NCBI GenBank assembly: GCA_018806915.1
Contig: JAGKQI010000099.1
Coordinates: forward strand, 496,001 to 560,000
Direction: 5' to 3'
DNA from: Phytophthora colocasiae
Lineage: Eukaryota; Oomycota; Peronosporomycetes; Peronosporales; Peronosporaceae
DNA length: 64,000 nt
The notes beneath the pieces were generated by a model. It did not search any database. It was not told the origin of the DNA and saw only the letters and a list, made by a program, of their open reading frames with translations. Positions 11,690 through 25,089 of this stretch are shown here, piece after piece. The position numbers and the translations under genes are program-made. Position 1 is the first letter of the stretch; the number at the start of each line of letters is the position of its first letter.

Positions 11690-13040
11690 CCCGATGCGGC
11701 AGATCGCACGAGAATGTGCAAACCAGGGCCGTAAGCTTGAGCGCATCTGGAAGGGTTTGATGGAATGCTTCGGCCTTACCAAGAATATCATGCCTGAGCT
11801 CAAGGCTGCGTAGCGTATCGCAAACTACCATGCCAGTACCTGTCTAGGCGGCAGTGACCTCCGCCGGGTTGTGACAACGAAGCTGCAAGAAACCGGGATT
11901 CGGGGGGATGAGGATGAAACGACACCTTTCACAGGTACTTGGCGTACCGATGGGAACGGGACCCCAACCGCTGGAAATGGCAGCGATGAAGATCTCTTCA
12001 TTGTTGGGATAACTACGAAATGTCTTCTGCGTCAAGCAGAAGTGACCCCTCCACTTTCATTCTGCACGTGAACGCAACCTACAAGCTGTCCCAAGTGGGC
12101 TACCCCGTGATTTCTATCGGGATATCCGATAAGACCAGCCAATTACATTTGCTAGGACTGTCCCAGCTCCAAGAGCCACTTCACGCTGAAGTCCTGGCGC
12201 TACTAAGGATAACGTACACCTGCGTGACAGGCAAACCTATGCGTCTACGTTACGTGCTGGGGAATGCTGATGCAGCCCAGTGGAATGTCCTTCAGAGCGC
12301 GTTTGGGCCCGACAACTCGTATACCGCCCTGATGTGCCACGTCCATGTCGCAAAAACAGTTTACGAGAATGCGCGAACGTTGGCTCCTGATCTGCTTGCT
12401 GATCTCAACGATCTGCATTACACTGTTAGTGAACCAGAGATCAGGAGTAAAGTAGTGGCTATTCAAACAAAGTGGGGTAGTTCGCCTTCTTTGAAGGTTT
12501 CCTCGGGTTATTTTTCTAAGGTTTGGCTCAACGAGTGTGTGTGGTGCTAGCAGTGCTTTCACACTCCCAGCGATTTTGCTGCTACGAACAACCCCTGTGA
12601 GACGTACAATGCGGCTATGAAATTCTTGCCCTATTTAGCATCAGCTGAGGCGCGTGATGTATAGAGCGGGGTAAACTCTTCAGGACTGCCTTCTTTTCTT
12701 CTTCAAAATTGTTATCGTCCCAATCGCGCTCATCCATAACGCAGTAGGCGGATAAAACAGACAAGCATCTTTCTCTTGATCCCCTGCGTGACCCTGCTCC
12801 AACCCGATTGAATCTTGTCCTCACGAGGTATGACGACGCAACCCGAGATTGCACCTCACTTGTCTCGGTCCGGTGTGTTGAGGCGGATCCAATCAATACC
12901 GCGTGATACACAAGCGCATTCATGTAGACGACATTCAGGTCTCTGGATAACGGCACTTGATCGAAAGTTCAATAGCATCCGATTAACGGAGTCAGACTTG
13001 TATCCAACCTTGAAATTCGTTGGATGTTTTAAAGAGTAAA
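11690..13040 (+). pseudogene. MULE transposase remnant 2
   Basis: A second, different Mutator-like transposase. 11,690-12,060 encodes REC-like sequence ending in GNGSDEDLFIVGITTK. After a frameshift, 12,020-12,550 encodes ILHVNATYKLSQVGYPVISI, MRLRYVLGNADAAQWN and ALMCHVHVAKTVYENA, the three catalytic blocks. TNNPCETYNAAMK follows near 12,590, and a SWIM-like region probably at 12,860-13,030 (LYPTLKFVGCF). The first catalytic Asp of the HVDAT motif is Asn here (HVNAT). Stops at 12,548 and 12,661 interrupt the frame. Confidence 0.75.
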
Positions 13041-13099
13041 ACAAATATCCAAACCTTGAAACCCTGAGGCACGCACGGCGAAAAGTAGGATATTACACG

Positions 13100-16000
13100 C
13101 CCGTGATTCATGTGAAAGGGAGTTTCTTTGTTTCCTCGTTGTTGCCTGGTTTCGTCAGCACGAGCAATTTTGTGTACTGCAGTTCTTGATAGCTTCTTGT
13201 AAATGCTGTCACATTCGTACGCCTATAGAACGAGTACAGAGTGAGATGCCGCAAGTGGTACCCTTCGTGATACCGAAAGATGTACGCCACAGATTGCCGC
13301 AAAAGCTGTACACCTCCAAATATTGCAACCACGCTATTACTTTGGTGTGTCGAGGACACAGTCGTTCTTCGTGCGAAGACTACACAAGATAACTTCTCCG
13401 TCTTAGTAGATTTCAGGTCGTATTGAGCGCGTCCACGTATTGCGGAGAAAAATGCGAAAACACGTAAAAACACTGTTGTCAGAACTGCAATCGTGGAGGC
13501 AGCACCATAAACACAAAAAAGGCCATCATTACCCTTCCCCCACCCCACACACGATTGGGCCCACACCACCACTCATTTTTTCCAGCGCACTCCTCCCCAC
13601 GAAGTGACGCTATATGTGGGCAACGTGCTGCCTGTAAACCCAGTGGTGCTTGTGGACGCTGTTCTGTGTTGGTGCTTGTGGACGCCGTGATGGGTGTGGA
13701 CTCCGTGCTTTTTTGGAGCTCATTTAGTATGGATAATATTATTGATGAACTAGAAGCTTTGTGTATTTCTGGTGATTATGAAGCTTCGTAAGAAAAATGA
13801 TTCCTAAGTTACGTCGAGGTCGTGACCGCTACGTGGAGAAGAATAAAAGGTTCTCTTGGCAATTTGCGGGATAGTGAGGGGCCCTTGCTGGTGTTTCCAG
13901 ACGCTGTCAACGACATAATGGGGTACGAGGGGGAGAGCAAGCAACCAGAAAGCCCCGACCACTTGCCGCAGCTTATTGGCGTACCATCAATTGCCAGCTA
14001 CATAGCCCAAAGCTCACCCAGTGATGAGTGACCAAGTGACTGTCGATCTACCTGGGTACGATCGCAAGCTCAATTTGCCTCGTAGAGTCTCCGTAAAGTG
14101 GCGGGATGATGTGGGTCAGGCAAGGAAATGTCAGTGGCGGCGGCGCCCGAAATGAACAATCTTCTCTCTGGAGAATACTCGTATGACAAGGTGGCGCAAG
14201 GAATGATCGACTTTAGAATACCAGTTTGCGAGGTGTCACAACAAGCTTGATGGAAAAAAGTGAGCAAGTCACTTTGTACGCGGTAGATAAGTTTCTTACG
14301 CTACAAAGCGTTGCATGTATTGTCCATTTTGCCACTTCGCGGATTGTCTCCTTCAGAAATAATTGTGATGAGTTGGCCAGAGCGTTCGTGTGTGAACCAC
14401 AAAATGCTCAGGTTCATGGTTCGGTACGCTGAGACAAAATTGCATGTTGATGCGGTTGAGCACACGACTCAATGGAGTCAGGAGGTTTCGTGGACCGGAC
14501 TACAACTAAAAAAAGTTCCAGCAATTGTACGCATCGTCATTCAGAAAGTGTACACAGTACGGAATAATATCCCGGAAAAGTCGCTAACTATTCGTTGCTG
14601 TTGTGTAGGATGCAATTATTTTCGAGGTAAAACGCAATTTGCGGCTTGCCGCAGTTGTAAGAGAGGAAATTGATGGCTACCGCCTGCTCAGCTTTTGACA
14701 TCACTAGTGGCTAAGCACAGCTGCCATGCTGACGTGTATGCAGGCACTCGCAGCCAAATACGGTGATGTCGGTGTGAGATCCCTCATTCACACAGCAGAG
14801 TGAAACCGGATCAAAAGTGAAAAGTAGCGAACGCTTATAAGGCTTCTTCTCCGGTGAAAAAGAACACTATCGGCGTCCTAAATATTTGAGGGTTGCACTG
14901 GATCGCGTACCATATCGACGCCACATCAAGAGCGTGTCGTCTTTTCGATCCGCAGCAGTCTGACGATGCATATACCAAGTTCAAATCTCAGCAGCAAGAG
15001 CCGTATTTTTGTACGCGTCATTATTTCATCAATTAGAGCACATTTTGACTCAAGTGATGCAGGGACGTTGTGTGGTTCGAACCGTGCCTTGCTTTTCGTA
15101 GAGCGGTCAATTCCGCTTTCCCAACTGTGAAATGAATGACCTGCAGGGCGCGTTACGACATGCGAAAGGAGAGAGGGGGCATACAACGATATCGACCCTC
15201 CTCCCTCAACGGCTCAGAAATCGTGCGCTGGCCGCTTCGACAACTACTACGCCAAAGAGGCGAGAGTTGACGGACAGTGAGCGCGAGCAGGCCCTTCTCC
15301 TACTACTACAGCGATCAGTGGACGAAGTTCCCCGAGAGGGTAGGGGGGGCGATAACGAAGATGGCGTCTAAGTATTAAGTAGGTGCTCGGATGATTGGGC
15401 GGCTCTGGAAGCGAGCAAAGCATGGCAAGATTGCGAAAATTGGCCAAAGCTGTAGTGTTGGATAGATTGATGGTCTGAACCGCCGCTCTTTCCGGTATAT
15501 TCGTAGTCTGTTTCGTTTCAGGTATCTTCATGTGTATGCGATGCGTGTAGATGTATGAATACCCTCATGTATAGTGCTTTCTTCTCCCGATGAATCACTT
15601 ATTCCGAAATATGCCCGTGCAGCGGTTGCCCTTTTTTCGTTTGAACTCCCATCCCTATCACTGTAAGTCAAGTCGGTACGGGAGGGAGAGGGGGGAGAAA
15701 TAACGTCAGGAACGTAGTCTTCACCGTCTCTGACACTTCGTCAACACCATGAATTGACGCTTCCGCGTGGTTCTGTGTAGAAGCTGCCGCTTTATTCTGT
15801 CGATTAGGGGAGGAGTCATTGTCATCTGCGACAACACTGCTATGGCTGTCTGCATACTCTTTCCACTTTTCACGCACATACTTGTCAACTTAATCTCGAG
15901 ACGTTGCGCTCGCCAAATCAAAAGCAGCTACATGAGTGGCATCAACGATTCTCAGGAGCAGCATGAGTTTTCAGTAAACGCAACTTGACCAACTACAAAA
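13100..16000. other. No certain gene; scattered short frames
   Basis: Small open frames occur at 13,730-13,791 plus 13,822-14,031 (MDNIIDELEALCISGDY, later acidic and Pro-rich), at 14,311-14,673, and on the minus strand at 13,572-13,108. None is recognised. They may be worn repeat ORFs. Confidence 0.3.
15132..15371 (+). pseudogene. Possible N-terminal fragment of a mariner-like transposase
   Basis: The 79-residue frame contains TPKRRELTDSEREQALLLLL followed by a Glu/Arg-rich stretch. It resembles the first helix of the helix-turn-helix in oomycete mariner transposases (LTD-x-ER pattern). Nothing else of that family is readable next to it, so the call is tentative. Confidence 0.25.
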
Positions 16001-16251
16001 ATATTATCTAAATGAGACTCTAATATCCAGAGCTTCCCGGGCACCGCACGGCATTAGTGAAGGTTAATTGTAGCTCGTGAAGTATGAATTGCATCTTATC
16101 TGCGACATTACAGGCCGTGATCCATTTTGGGATGGGACCTTGTTTTTCAAAAATATGAAAATTGGTCCACTCTTCAAAACACCAACCACACAAGTAACGA
16201 AGAATTCATGGTACGTATGTTAGTTATATTGTTGGCTAATGCTATAGTTAC

Positions 16252-19200
16252 TCAATGACCATGGCAGAACGACAACAGCGACGGAAGCGCAACCACCATT
16301 CCTTCAACTCGTAAACACTCTTGCCAAACGTCCTTGGGGGGTTTGAAGTATTCCAGAAATGTCTTTGTAAGTGGGGACATCAGGTATAGCTGGCTCAGAG
16401 ATTTTACTCGGGTTACAGCGACGTAGAATGACGACCGCTGCGGTGAACGTCGTGTGGGATGTCGTAATGGTGCAAGTACCATTTTGTCGACTGTAAGACC
16501 TTGACACTTTTCAGTGGTGAGGGAATACGCCGCAACTAACGAGACTTGCGTAATAGATATGGAAAATTCACGATCCGGCAGCTTGATCTTAACCCCAGGC
16601 TCTCTTCTTTTGCAAACCGGCACCACCCCAGGAGGTAGACCAGGGAGAAATGACTGAGAAGAATAGTCTTTGAGTTTCACAAAGACAATATCTGGTACCA
16701 GAGAATGATGATGCTCCTCGATTCCGTCTACAACGTGAACTTAAACTGCGTCATTTTTCAAATGCTACAACAGTACCAATAGATCCATTTGCCAGCTTCA
16801 AATGTGCAGACACATTTTTAGTACATTGGACTGTAGAGCCACTAGCAATTTCCAAGCCAATCGGCATACCGCCGGATTTATCATCACGAATACGCTCGAG
16901 AGATTTTCGTTGTGATGAAGTCAGGCGATAACGAGGTCGTTCAACTGTGGCTGGAAACTGGTGCAAAATCACTTTAGACTGTTTGCAGAATGACCGTAAC
17001 GCAAATGTATTGAATTCAACACGAAGTGCGTTTGACGTGACATTGACCCTTCATGTCGGCATCCAGTGCCGTCCAGTTTCCATCATGCGCAATTTTGTTA
17101 ACGTGCTCGATGTCTGCTTCTTCAAACTTGCCTACTCTCCCCTTATCCAGAATTACTTTCCAAACTGGGTCACCCCTATGACGCATGTTATTTGTAAGAA
17201 TGACGACCGAATTAATGGATCGATATGCCTTGATACCGCGAACACGATCTAAGTAATCTGGTGGATCTTTGTGTCGCAAATTCATCACCTGCTCTTCTGA
17301 AACAAATGCTGGCTGCCCTGCTACTGGTAGTTGCTGGAGCCAGTCGCCTACCAAGAGCATGTGAATTCCTCCAAACAGTTTTGACGGGTTGTGTAATATT
17401 TCTCGTAATGAAGCGTCAATTTTGCCAAGTATGCTCACGTCACACGTTGATACTTCATCGACAATGAGTAATTTCAGCTTGGTGAATCGCTCTTTCTGCT
17501 GCAATGTCGGCGTCCATCGATTCTTACGTTTCACGTACCACCCGAAAAGTTTGTGAATTGTCTGTCCATTTACGGATTGTGCAGCTACGCCTTGGTAGGC
17601 AGATGTAGCTACCGAGTCATCTGATTTCCATTTTTGTGCGAGAACTTGCAGAGCCCGGATTACTCTGCTCTTTCCGGCTCCAGGTTTCCCACCGAGGAAA
17701 TCTACAATTGGCTCAGTTGAGTCATTACCTAGTAGAAGAGAAGACAAAAGCTTTTTTCCCACATTTACAAACATTTTTGTCTGCTTTTCGTTCAATTGTA
17801 AAGCCGTAGACACCACACGAAGCGATGGTAAATCGGGTGTAGTATCTACACAATCATCCACAGGTGCGTTGATTTGATCACCGGGTGCAACGATCTCTCC
17901 AGTTCCAATCGAATTATGAAAAAGTGTAACGCGGGTCGGCAAATCAGGGTATTCTGTTAATAGCGTTGAGTTAGTTGAGGTTGCACCGGAGTGCAACACC
18001 GTTGTAGAAAGCGAACTTAAAGTCCGTTCTACATCTTCGATTCCCATCGCAATAACTACTGTCGATACTGGTGCAAGTGTAGAAGAAGCTGCCAGGTCAA
18101 CGGAATTTGTGGAGTGTGCTAAAGCCTTTATGTGCTTAGCCACCTGGGCTGGAGCCCACACGATTTCCTGTTCATCATCATTTAGATTGAGATCACAATC
18201 GTCACCTACATCGTCACTATGCACCCAATCATCACTAGTATTGAGATCGTCATGTTCATCAAAACTTGCGGCATAGCCACGATATCGATCGACTTCAGGA
18301 TCGTTCTGTGACTTAAGTAGTTCTTGAGAAGCATAATAGTCGGCATTGTTTTTTACGAAGGTCCGAGCATAAGAGAGTGCATCTTTGGCCAACCATTTTT
18401 CAAACGTTTCGCCAAAGTCATCGTCATTTGTCTCAAAATCTGCTTCACTCCGAAAAGGTCGAAACAGCGCTAACATGGTTTGTTGAAACCGGAGCAACTC
18501 ATCGTCTGGTAGGTCAGTTCTGCGCGTGTCCGGAAGCCGCTTGTGGGTGGTTGTTACAATTCGTTTTGCTTGAAAGCCAAGCAATCGATGCGTTCCATGT
18601 TGTGGATGCCCACGCAAAAACTGCATCCCTTTGTTGCATTTTCTACGACTCCATTTCTCGACAAAACTCATCAGATCCACCGAATCAAGTACGGCTGGTC
18701 TGTAAACGTAGTCCATCCAGATACTAGACGGCTTATAAACGTGTTTGCTGTTGTCACTCTCTAGAACAACATCGAGCTGCTCTTGCCGACAAAATAGCGA
18801 CCGAAATATTGTTTGGATGTGCAACCTGACGAATTGGTGAGATAAATACATTGCAGAACCTTTAGAGACGTACAAACATGCCATCGGTGCAAACACTTCG
18901 TGAGGATTAGTAATCGTGCAGCACATTGACTGGATCCGTCGTCGCCCAGCAACAGCCTGGTTATCTTCTGTGCATACCGCAGACTTGTTCGCCTTATCAA
19001 ATGCATGCATATGTAGGGCCCAAGGATTTTCGAGATCTTGCTGGTGCTTCGTTGCATACTTGATAACATAAAAGGCTTTCTCCTGACCTGTGCTCACCAA
19101 AGTCACGTCATAACTATTAAAACCGATTTGGTGCTTAGGTGTCAACACAATGGTTATCGTACCTTCACCAGCACCTAAGAATTTTATATCGTGATTGCAT

Positions 19201-22200
19201 TTAAACAACGCATTGACCGTCGGAACGTATGCGTTAACATATTCGTTACCGGGGCTTCGCTTCATCTTGATGCGCTGGTCAGGTGTCCATTTTGTCTCTT
19301 CACAAGTCACTTTTGGCATGAACATTCTACAAATATCTCCGTGAGGCGTTCGTTTAGTGATTTTGAAGCAAGATTTCGTGTGAAACCAGTAGTGGTTCTG
19401 ATAGGAAGCCAAAGCACGGTATACAATGACCGCTTCTTGTTTTTTTGTGTCTACCACGCGTGGCAATGGTCGAGTATTAGCGATTGTGTTAAACGTGCTT
19501 TCATCGCTACACCCGATTTCACTTGCGTTTGGTACAAGGTTACAACTTCTTAAAATCAATTCATCAGCTCCAAAGTTTTGTCCGCAGCTTTCACAAAAAT
19601 AAGTTGCCGGTCGTTTAGCTCCCGGTCGTGGCTTCTTAAATGCTTTTCGCTGTAATTTTAGAGCCTTGATCTCACCGACACCACACATAGGACACAAGGA
19701 CATATCAAGAGGCACATTTGAAGTCGAAATCGCTTCCACATACCTTACCATAGCTGTTTGAAAACGTTTTTCCCCAATATGGTGGAATACTTCAATTGAG
19801 TTCCAGGTTTCGCACCCGCAAGGTCTACCACCAACTCAATTGGGCGAAGGAAATATAAAGTTCAGGCAACTATGCCGAGGGATCTCAACTATGGAAAAGT
19901 TTTGCCTGGCAGATTTCCTAAGTGACGGCTTCAAGTGGCCGACGGCTTTTGAATTCTTTTGTGAGATTCATGATGGTCTACAACCAACAATGCCTCGGGT
20001 CCGTGCGACGGACATATTCGCGTTGTATCTGTTTGAAAACGTTTCGAGGAGCACATTGCATAGTACTCCTCGACGGTGGAAGGCATATTTTGTATCCATA
20101 TCAACATGTGGAATGAAGCGAACCTGTTGAGTTCTGAGATTCTGTAGCAGCGTAAAATGCTTGTGTGTGGCCAAAGAGCCCAGGTTCATTTCGTGAGCAA
20201 CCACCCTCCGTATCCCAATTTAATACTACGTCGATGAACATCTCCATCAATCGTTCAAAATACCTACGACGGGAAAAATTAGTAGACTAAATGCCAAATA
20301 CAACTGCATTACTTACCGTGCACAAAGATAAGGATTGCTAGTAGCAATCTGACCCAATTTTGCTTTCGTATAATCCAAGCACTCGCGTACCCCAGTTTCC
20401 ATTTCCTCGAGAACATCATCAGGAATGAATCCAGCCAGGTTGGCAATCCGAAATGTGCTTGCACTATCTGGTGAAATCGTAAAAAATCGTTGGCTGACCA
20501 AGTTTTAACTGCATCGAGAAAAGGTCTGCACGTGTAGCGGTGCGTTCTTCGTTTGACCCCCAATATGAACGCATACCAGTCGAGATACTGGAATATAACT
20601 CACGAATTGACCTGTCCACTTCTGGTGGTGGGGGAGGAGGAAGCTGCTTTCATTCTGTCGTGTTGATATTGAACATATCTTTTGAGTTCTTCACGCGAAA
20701 CACTAGCAGACCGCTCCATAGATCCTGGTAACGTTCTGGCCCGAATTGAGATAGCTTGCATGGAGTTGTGTCTAGCTAAAACATCAAAAGCCACCAGTGG
20801 AAACGAACATTGTTCAGCGAATCTTCGAGATGAGAGTCTTAAGCAGTATCGGATAAATTCCAATAGACTAATAGGTACATTTCTCACTTCATCCAGTCCA
20901 CCGCGCCCGTAGGGGAACAATTCCGAAAACGAATTTGTCCAGAATGCAGGATCAAAATCAGATAAAATTCCAGATGATCGGTAAACGGTTACACGAGACT
21001 TATTAAGAGCTTGTTGAACTCCAGTAGGAACGTCGACAGATTTGAAATCACTGATCCATCCATCTGCAATTTGTTCACACAACTCGTCTTCTTCCGAAAC
21101 TAATTGATACGCGGGTACTGGGGCATTATGCCTCCACATTGATCGATCTAACTCGTCAGATCCCAGTTCATTTATTGTCGCTAGCTCTGGTTGTTCATGC
21201 TCGTCGCTGTGACCGCCAGCTTCACCAGGCTGAAGAATGACTGTGGCGGCTGCAGTACTAGCACATGCAGTATCTTCATTGTCACTAGACACTACAAGTG
21301 AACTAGATCTCGTGCTAGCGGTCTTTTGTGTGTTTAATCCTACGTCTATCATCGTTTGCTTGATCGATCACAACTCTGGTTCGTATAGTCGTCATAGACG
21401 TTTCCCACTCTGGTTGCTCTGACACAGAACGATACAATTCGTTATTTTTCTTGTACCAATCCAACTGCTCACGAAGACGCTTGACCCGGACATCGTATTT
21501 CTTCGGTGTTGTTGCTTTCTGTGCAGTTGTCAGAGCCCCTACCATTGTGACGCCTATCACACCTTCTAAAACAACGTCACGTGGAAGCATTTGAGCTGGC
21601 GGGGCAGGGTCAGCGCGAAAAAAGTATGCGTGAGAGCGAAGAGAAGAGTGCTTCCCACCACGCACCACAGAGATAAAGCGCATCGGCTGCGATAGATTTA
21701 GCATGGCGTTTTCGGTGAAAGTATTATCTGCAAAATTGTCCGGAAGAGCACCTAAGAAGAGACCATTAGCAATAGCGAATTATGGCGGATCAACTCGTTT
21801 CTTGTCGAGTAGTGATGTACGGCAAGATTGACACACCAGGAAAGATACTTTCGGTTATCAATGCAAATTCCAGATCTCGCCAACATTATTCCATGGAGTC
21901 TAGCATCCATATCGGAAGTATCATAATAGCATTGAAGTTCTTGAGGCAAAGTTGGAGGTGGTTTGAGTCGAGTTTTCATAGCTTTTAACAAAGCTGAGCA
22001 AGAGTCGACTTTCTCGGATTTAATTCGAGTACTAGGGTGAAACGAGTCGCACACACAGCAGATACTGTCTTTCTTCACGTTTGGCTCTACGTTCGTAGGT
22101 TGTTCGCTCCACTTCACTAAAAGCACTCAAGAAATCGTTGACAGAAGCAACAGTTTTACTTTCAAGACCGGAAGAAGCGGTACGTCTTTGTTTTGATCGA

Positions 22201-22391
22201 GCAAGCTCAGCAAAACGATCACTATCGCCCATTGATGCTGGAGCACGTCGCTTCGATGCTCTATCACGTTCGCGCAAATTGTTTGAAAATGCACGACCGC
22301 ATTCTGGACATTGGGACTTATGAGTTAGCCGTGCTTGTGTGACTTGGTATCGGTTACAGTTACAAGTTTGCGATTGGTTAGTCGAGCTCAT
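16252..22391 (-). mobile_element. Helitron (Rep/helicase), decayed
   Basis: A minus-strand series of frames from 22,391 to 16,252 spells one Helitron protein in the expected order: Cys-rich N-terminus, Helitron-like N domain, HUH Rep nuclease, then Pif1-type helicase. The 5' TC and 3' hairpin-CTRR termini could not be located, so these borders are only those of the coding region. There is no evidence of a captured host gene inside it. Confidence 0.8.
16252..22391 (-). pseudogene. Helitron RepHel transposase, frameshifted
   Basis: Frames in order: 22,391-22,032 (Cys-rich, CNCNRYQ and CPECGRAFSNN); 22,126-21,752 (CCVCDSFHP, then LQCYYDTSDMDARLHGIML); 21,704-21,315 (PAQMLPRDVVLEGVIGVTMV); 21,352-20,600 (Helitron-like N domain, FWTNSFSELFPYGRGG); 20,563-20,309 (Rep motif RFFTISPDSASTFRIANLAG after a frameshift); 20,220-19,968 (HUH region, LFGHTQAFYAATESQNSTGS). 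Then comes one 911-codon frame, 19,751-17,016, with YVNAYVPTVNALFKCNHDIKF, Walker A GGKPGAGKSR (residue about 687) and Walker B LLIVDEVS (about 760). The helicase ends in 16,972-16,751 and 16,680-16,252 (EKCQGLTVDKM, YVAVTRVKSLSQLYL). The enzyme would nick and roll single-stranded element DNA. At least six frame breaks make it inactive. Confidence 0.85.
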
Positions 22392-23170
22392 TCCGATGTT
22401 TTTGGATAATGATGACTATGACAATTGTAATGTGACGAAGGTATAGGATAGCAATCGGTTCTCATATCGAATCAGCCATACCAGTGCACCAAAAGCAGCG
22501 GTAATTCCGGGTCCATGGAAAAGCGGTGGCAGATACAAGAATGTTGTCTTTTGGCGATGAAAAATCCAAAGCATATTACAGTGGATCCATAGCAAGATTC
22601 TAATTACCATACGATCTCAATTTTTGATACAATAGCTTGGAGGTTGATGGCTCGACTCCACAAAGTATTGGCCACTTCGAATATCGAAATATCTAAGAAG
22701 GATTTAATCGTCGCATTGTGCTTGATTGGCAACGGATGGCATTCTAAACAATGACGATCGCATTCTACGTTTTTTTGTTTGTTAGGATGTACATCTAGAA
22801 TGATGCGTTGTTCTAACGCCGTTGGCATCACGGATGCGTGCGGTTCAACATCTAGAATGTATTATTCACTTGACTCATTCTTGTGTCAGCAACATGACTA
22901 CATTTTCGACGTATCGAATACAAATAATACGCCATTTCATGTAAAGCACACCCTGTTCTGTACAGGAATGGAGAATGTATGTTCTAAATAAATTTCTCCG
23001 TCAATTTGCCTTCATGCTTTAGTTACTGCCTTGCATGCTGGAATTCGTTTTGCACACTTCTTCATTGTCCACCAAGAAGTATGACTCTCTCTCAGCTTCT
23101 CCAAACCTGACTCGACCAGAAGCAAGAAAAGCGACTGCCAATCTACGAGAACCCCCCCCCCGACGTCGTC
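22392..23170. other. No gene seen
   Basis: This probably includes the 5' non-coding end of the Helitron. Only short shadow frames are present. Confidence 0.4.
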
Positions 23171-23172
23171 AA

Positions 23173-23890
23173 CATGCTACGCTCAGCCATCCCTAAAACG
23201 GCGTCTGACGCATTAGCTGTCACGACTGACCTCGTCAAACCCCCTCCGCTTATCAGTCTCGATATGTACATTGCGTTTCGAGAAGAGTTTGCCAGTGGGT
23301 AGAACCTTTGGCTGGGAGACGAAGAAGTGGCTACACTATCTCCAGAGCAAAAGCAGGAGATGCCATATCTGAGTTTCGACGAGAAGGCTGCTAACTTCTT
23401 TCGGCTTTCGCTATGGTCAAACAAAAAGAACGCATCGGGTACTCAGTCGATCACCGACGTTCCTGATGGTGCGGAGATATTCGTCGAGCGTGTCACTGGT
23501 TTAAGTTTGTTCGAAAACAAACTGGCTCAAGGGAGCACAAGCCGTGTCGAAGTGGTAACAAAGGTCGACGATGTTGCTTCCGAACTTGAGGAGTCTGGCC
23601 ACAACGTAGTGATAGACAGCCAAAGCACAGGCAGCCTGATGATCCAGGAGAACAACGAGAGCCAACCCGAGAAGGAGCCCAAGGATGCTAGCCCCGGTCC
23701 ACCAAATGACAGCCAAATCACGGGGAACATCATGACAGAGCACGACCACATTTCCCCAAACGTCAACAAGAAACGCCGACGCGAAAAAATAACTGAAGAT
23801 GCAACTAAGTGTCAAGAAAAGACAGACCACTATCTCGTAGCGCTACCTCCTAAGAGGACCAGAACTGCGAAGAAGATGGAAAATGAGTAG
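23173..23890 (+). pseudogene. Uncharacterised acidic, Lys-rich-tailed ORF with one in-frame stop
   Basis: The family is not recognised. From ATG 23,173 the frame reads MLRSAIPKTASDALAVTTDL and PPPLISLDMYIAFREEFASG, then hits TAG (about 23,299-23,301). It continues in the same frame as NLWLGDEEVATLSPEQKQEM to codon 23,888. The second part (23,327-23,890, 187 aa from its own ATG) has a globular start with FDEKAANFFRLSLWSNKK, a Glu/Asp/Ser-rich low-complexity middle, and a basic end (NKKRRREK, PPKRTRTAKK) that could be a nuclear signal. Whether TAG is a real stop, with the shorter ORF used, cannot be told. Confidence 0.35.
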
Positions 23891-24352
23891 GTGGTGCCTA
23901 CTATGCGGCAGTGTCACCGCCGCACTATTGGGATTGGTAGTCGAGTTGGACCCACGATTATTACACATGTTATGGTTATAATACAGTGTCAGATCCCCCT
24001 TTTAATTCGTAGCTATGAATACTCGTAGTTCTACCCGTTGAACAATGCAAAACTAGTCCGAAAATTCCCCGGAGAAGTGGTGCTACAGGAAACCAAGCAA
24101 TGTTGCTACAGTGATGCACGGTTGTTGCTCCAGCTACAAGTTGCACGAATGCTGCTGTAGTTACAAGTTGCACGAATGTCGTTCTTCACCGGTTGGGTCA
24201 ACATTCACCCTACATAGGATAGAATATCAGATATAATTTAGTATCCCGTCAGTTAATCATACTCTTGGTAAAGAAGTAAAATTGAAGTGGTTACACTAGT
24301 ATCCTATTATTCGTTTATATAGGATACACGAGGGGTCTCGATCCCACCTAAA

Positions 24353-24374
24353 CTCTGGATATAAATATCCAGAG
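24353..24374. repeat. Palindromic hairpin
   Basis: CTCTGGATAT and ATATCCAGAG form a 10-bp inverted repeat with a 2-base spacer. It sits in a gene-free stretch (23,900-25,000). Its role is unknown; it may be part of an element end. Confidence 0.5.
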
Positions 24375-25004
24375 AATACAAGCCTAAAGGTTTTGTTGTG
24401 GGGAGTGTGAGCGCAGGTAGAAGGAATTCAGAGTAGGAAGAGGAAGAAGTAGAGGTGATATTAATGTAATGGCCGGAGTAGAAAGGTTAAAAAAACTAGA
24501 TGGTTACTAACAACAAATAGTATACAGCTTTATTCACCACTCTGGTCAGGAGGACCGGTGTGCGTAGTCTAGACCACTAATGTTACAGACAATTAGTAAG
24601 TTGTTTATTACAGTCAATAGTACCGCGTCTCTTCATTATTTCTACTCAGTGTTATAATTGATGCACCTCGATGGTATTTTTGGAGAAGTTCTGCTGATAC
24701 CGCAATCCGGGATTTTTTTTTCGATTCCTCCAAATACTGGAGTACTAATAAAGAAAATTAAAACTGGTCTGAAGCGCAGCATCAAAGTAGTAGGTACCGA
24801 GTAAGATTAAACGACAACCATGAAACATGTTAATCATTGTACACTACGAACTTCTTCCACTGGTGAGAGGACCAAATCGGCTGTGTAAATCGATCTGATT
24901 GGCTGGACATGTGTAGCCATTTCGGTAGTTTTTGGTGAACCCGCAAAACGGTCAAAAACAAGTCACAGGATCTAGTGAGAAGAACAACGTTGAACGTAGA
25001 GGAT

Positions 25005-25057
25005 AGCCTTTTGAGGCTGACTAGTCTTTCGAGGCTGACTGGACTTTTGAGCCGACA
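25005..25057 (+). repeat. 18-bp tandem repeat array, left (3 copies)
   Basis: There are three head-to-tail copies of a unit related to GGACTTTTGAGGCCGACT, at 25,005-25,022, 25,023-25,040 and 25,041-25,057; the last lacks one G. The same unit recurs at 26,801-26,836 in the same orientation. The array lies immediately upstream of the Crypton N-terminal half. Confidence 0.8.
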
Positions 25058-25089
25058 CAGCAACATGAACATACCAAAAAAATGCTTCA

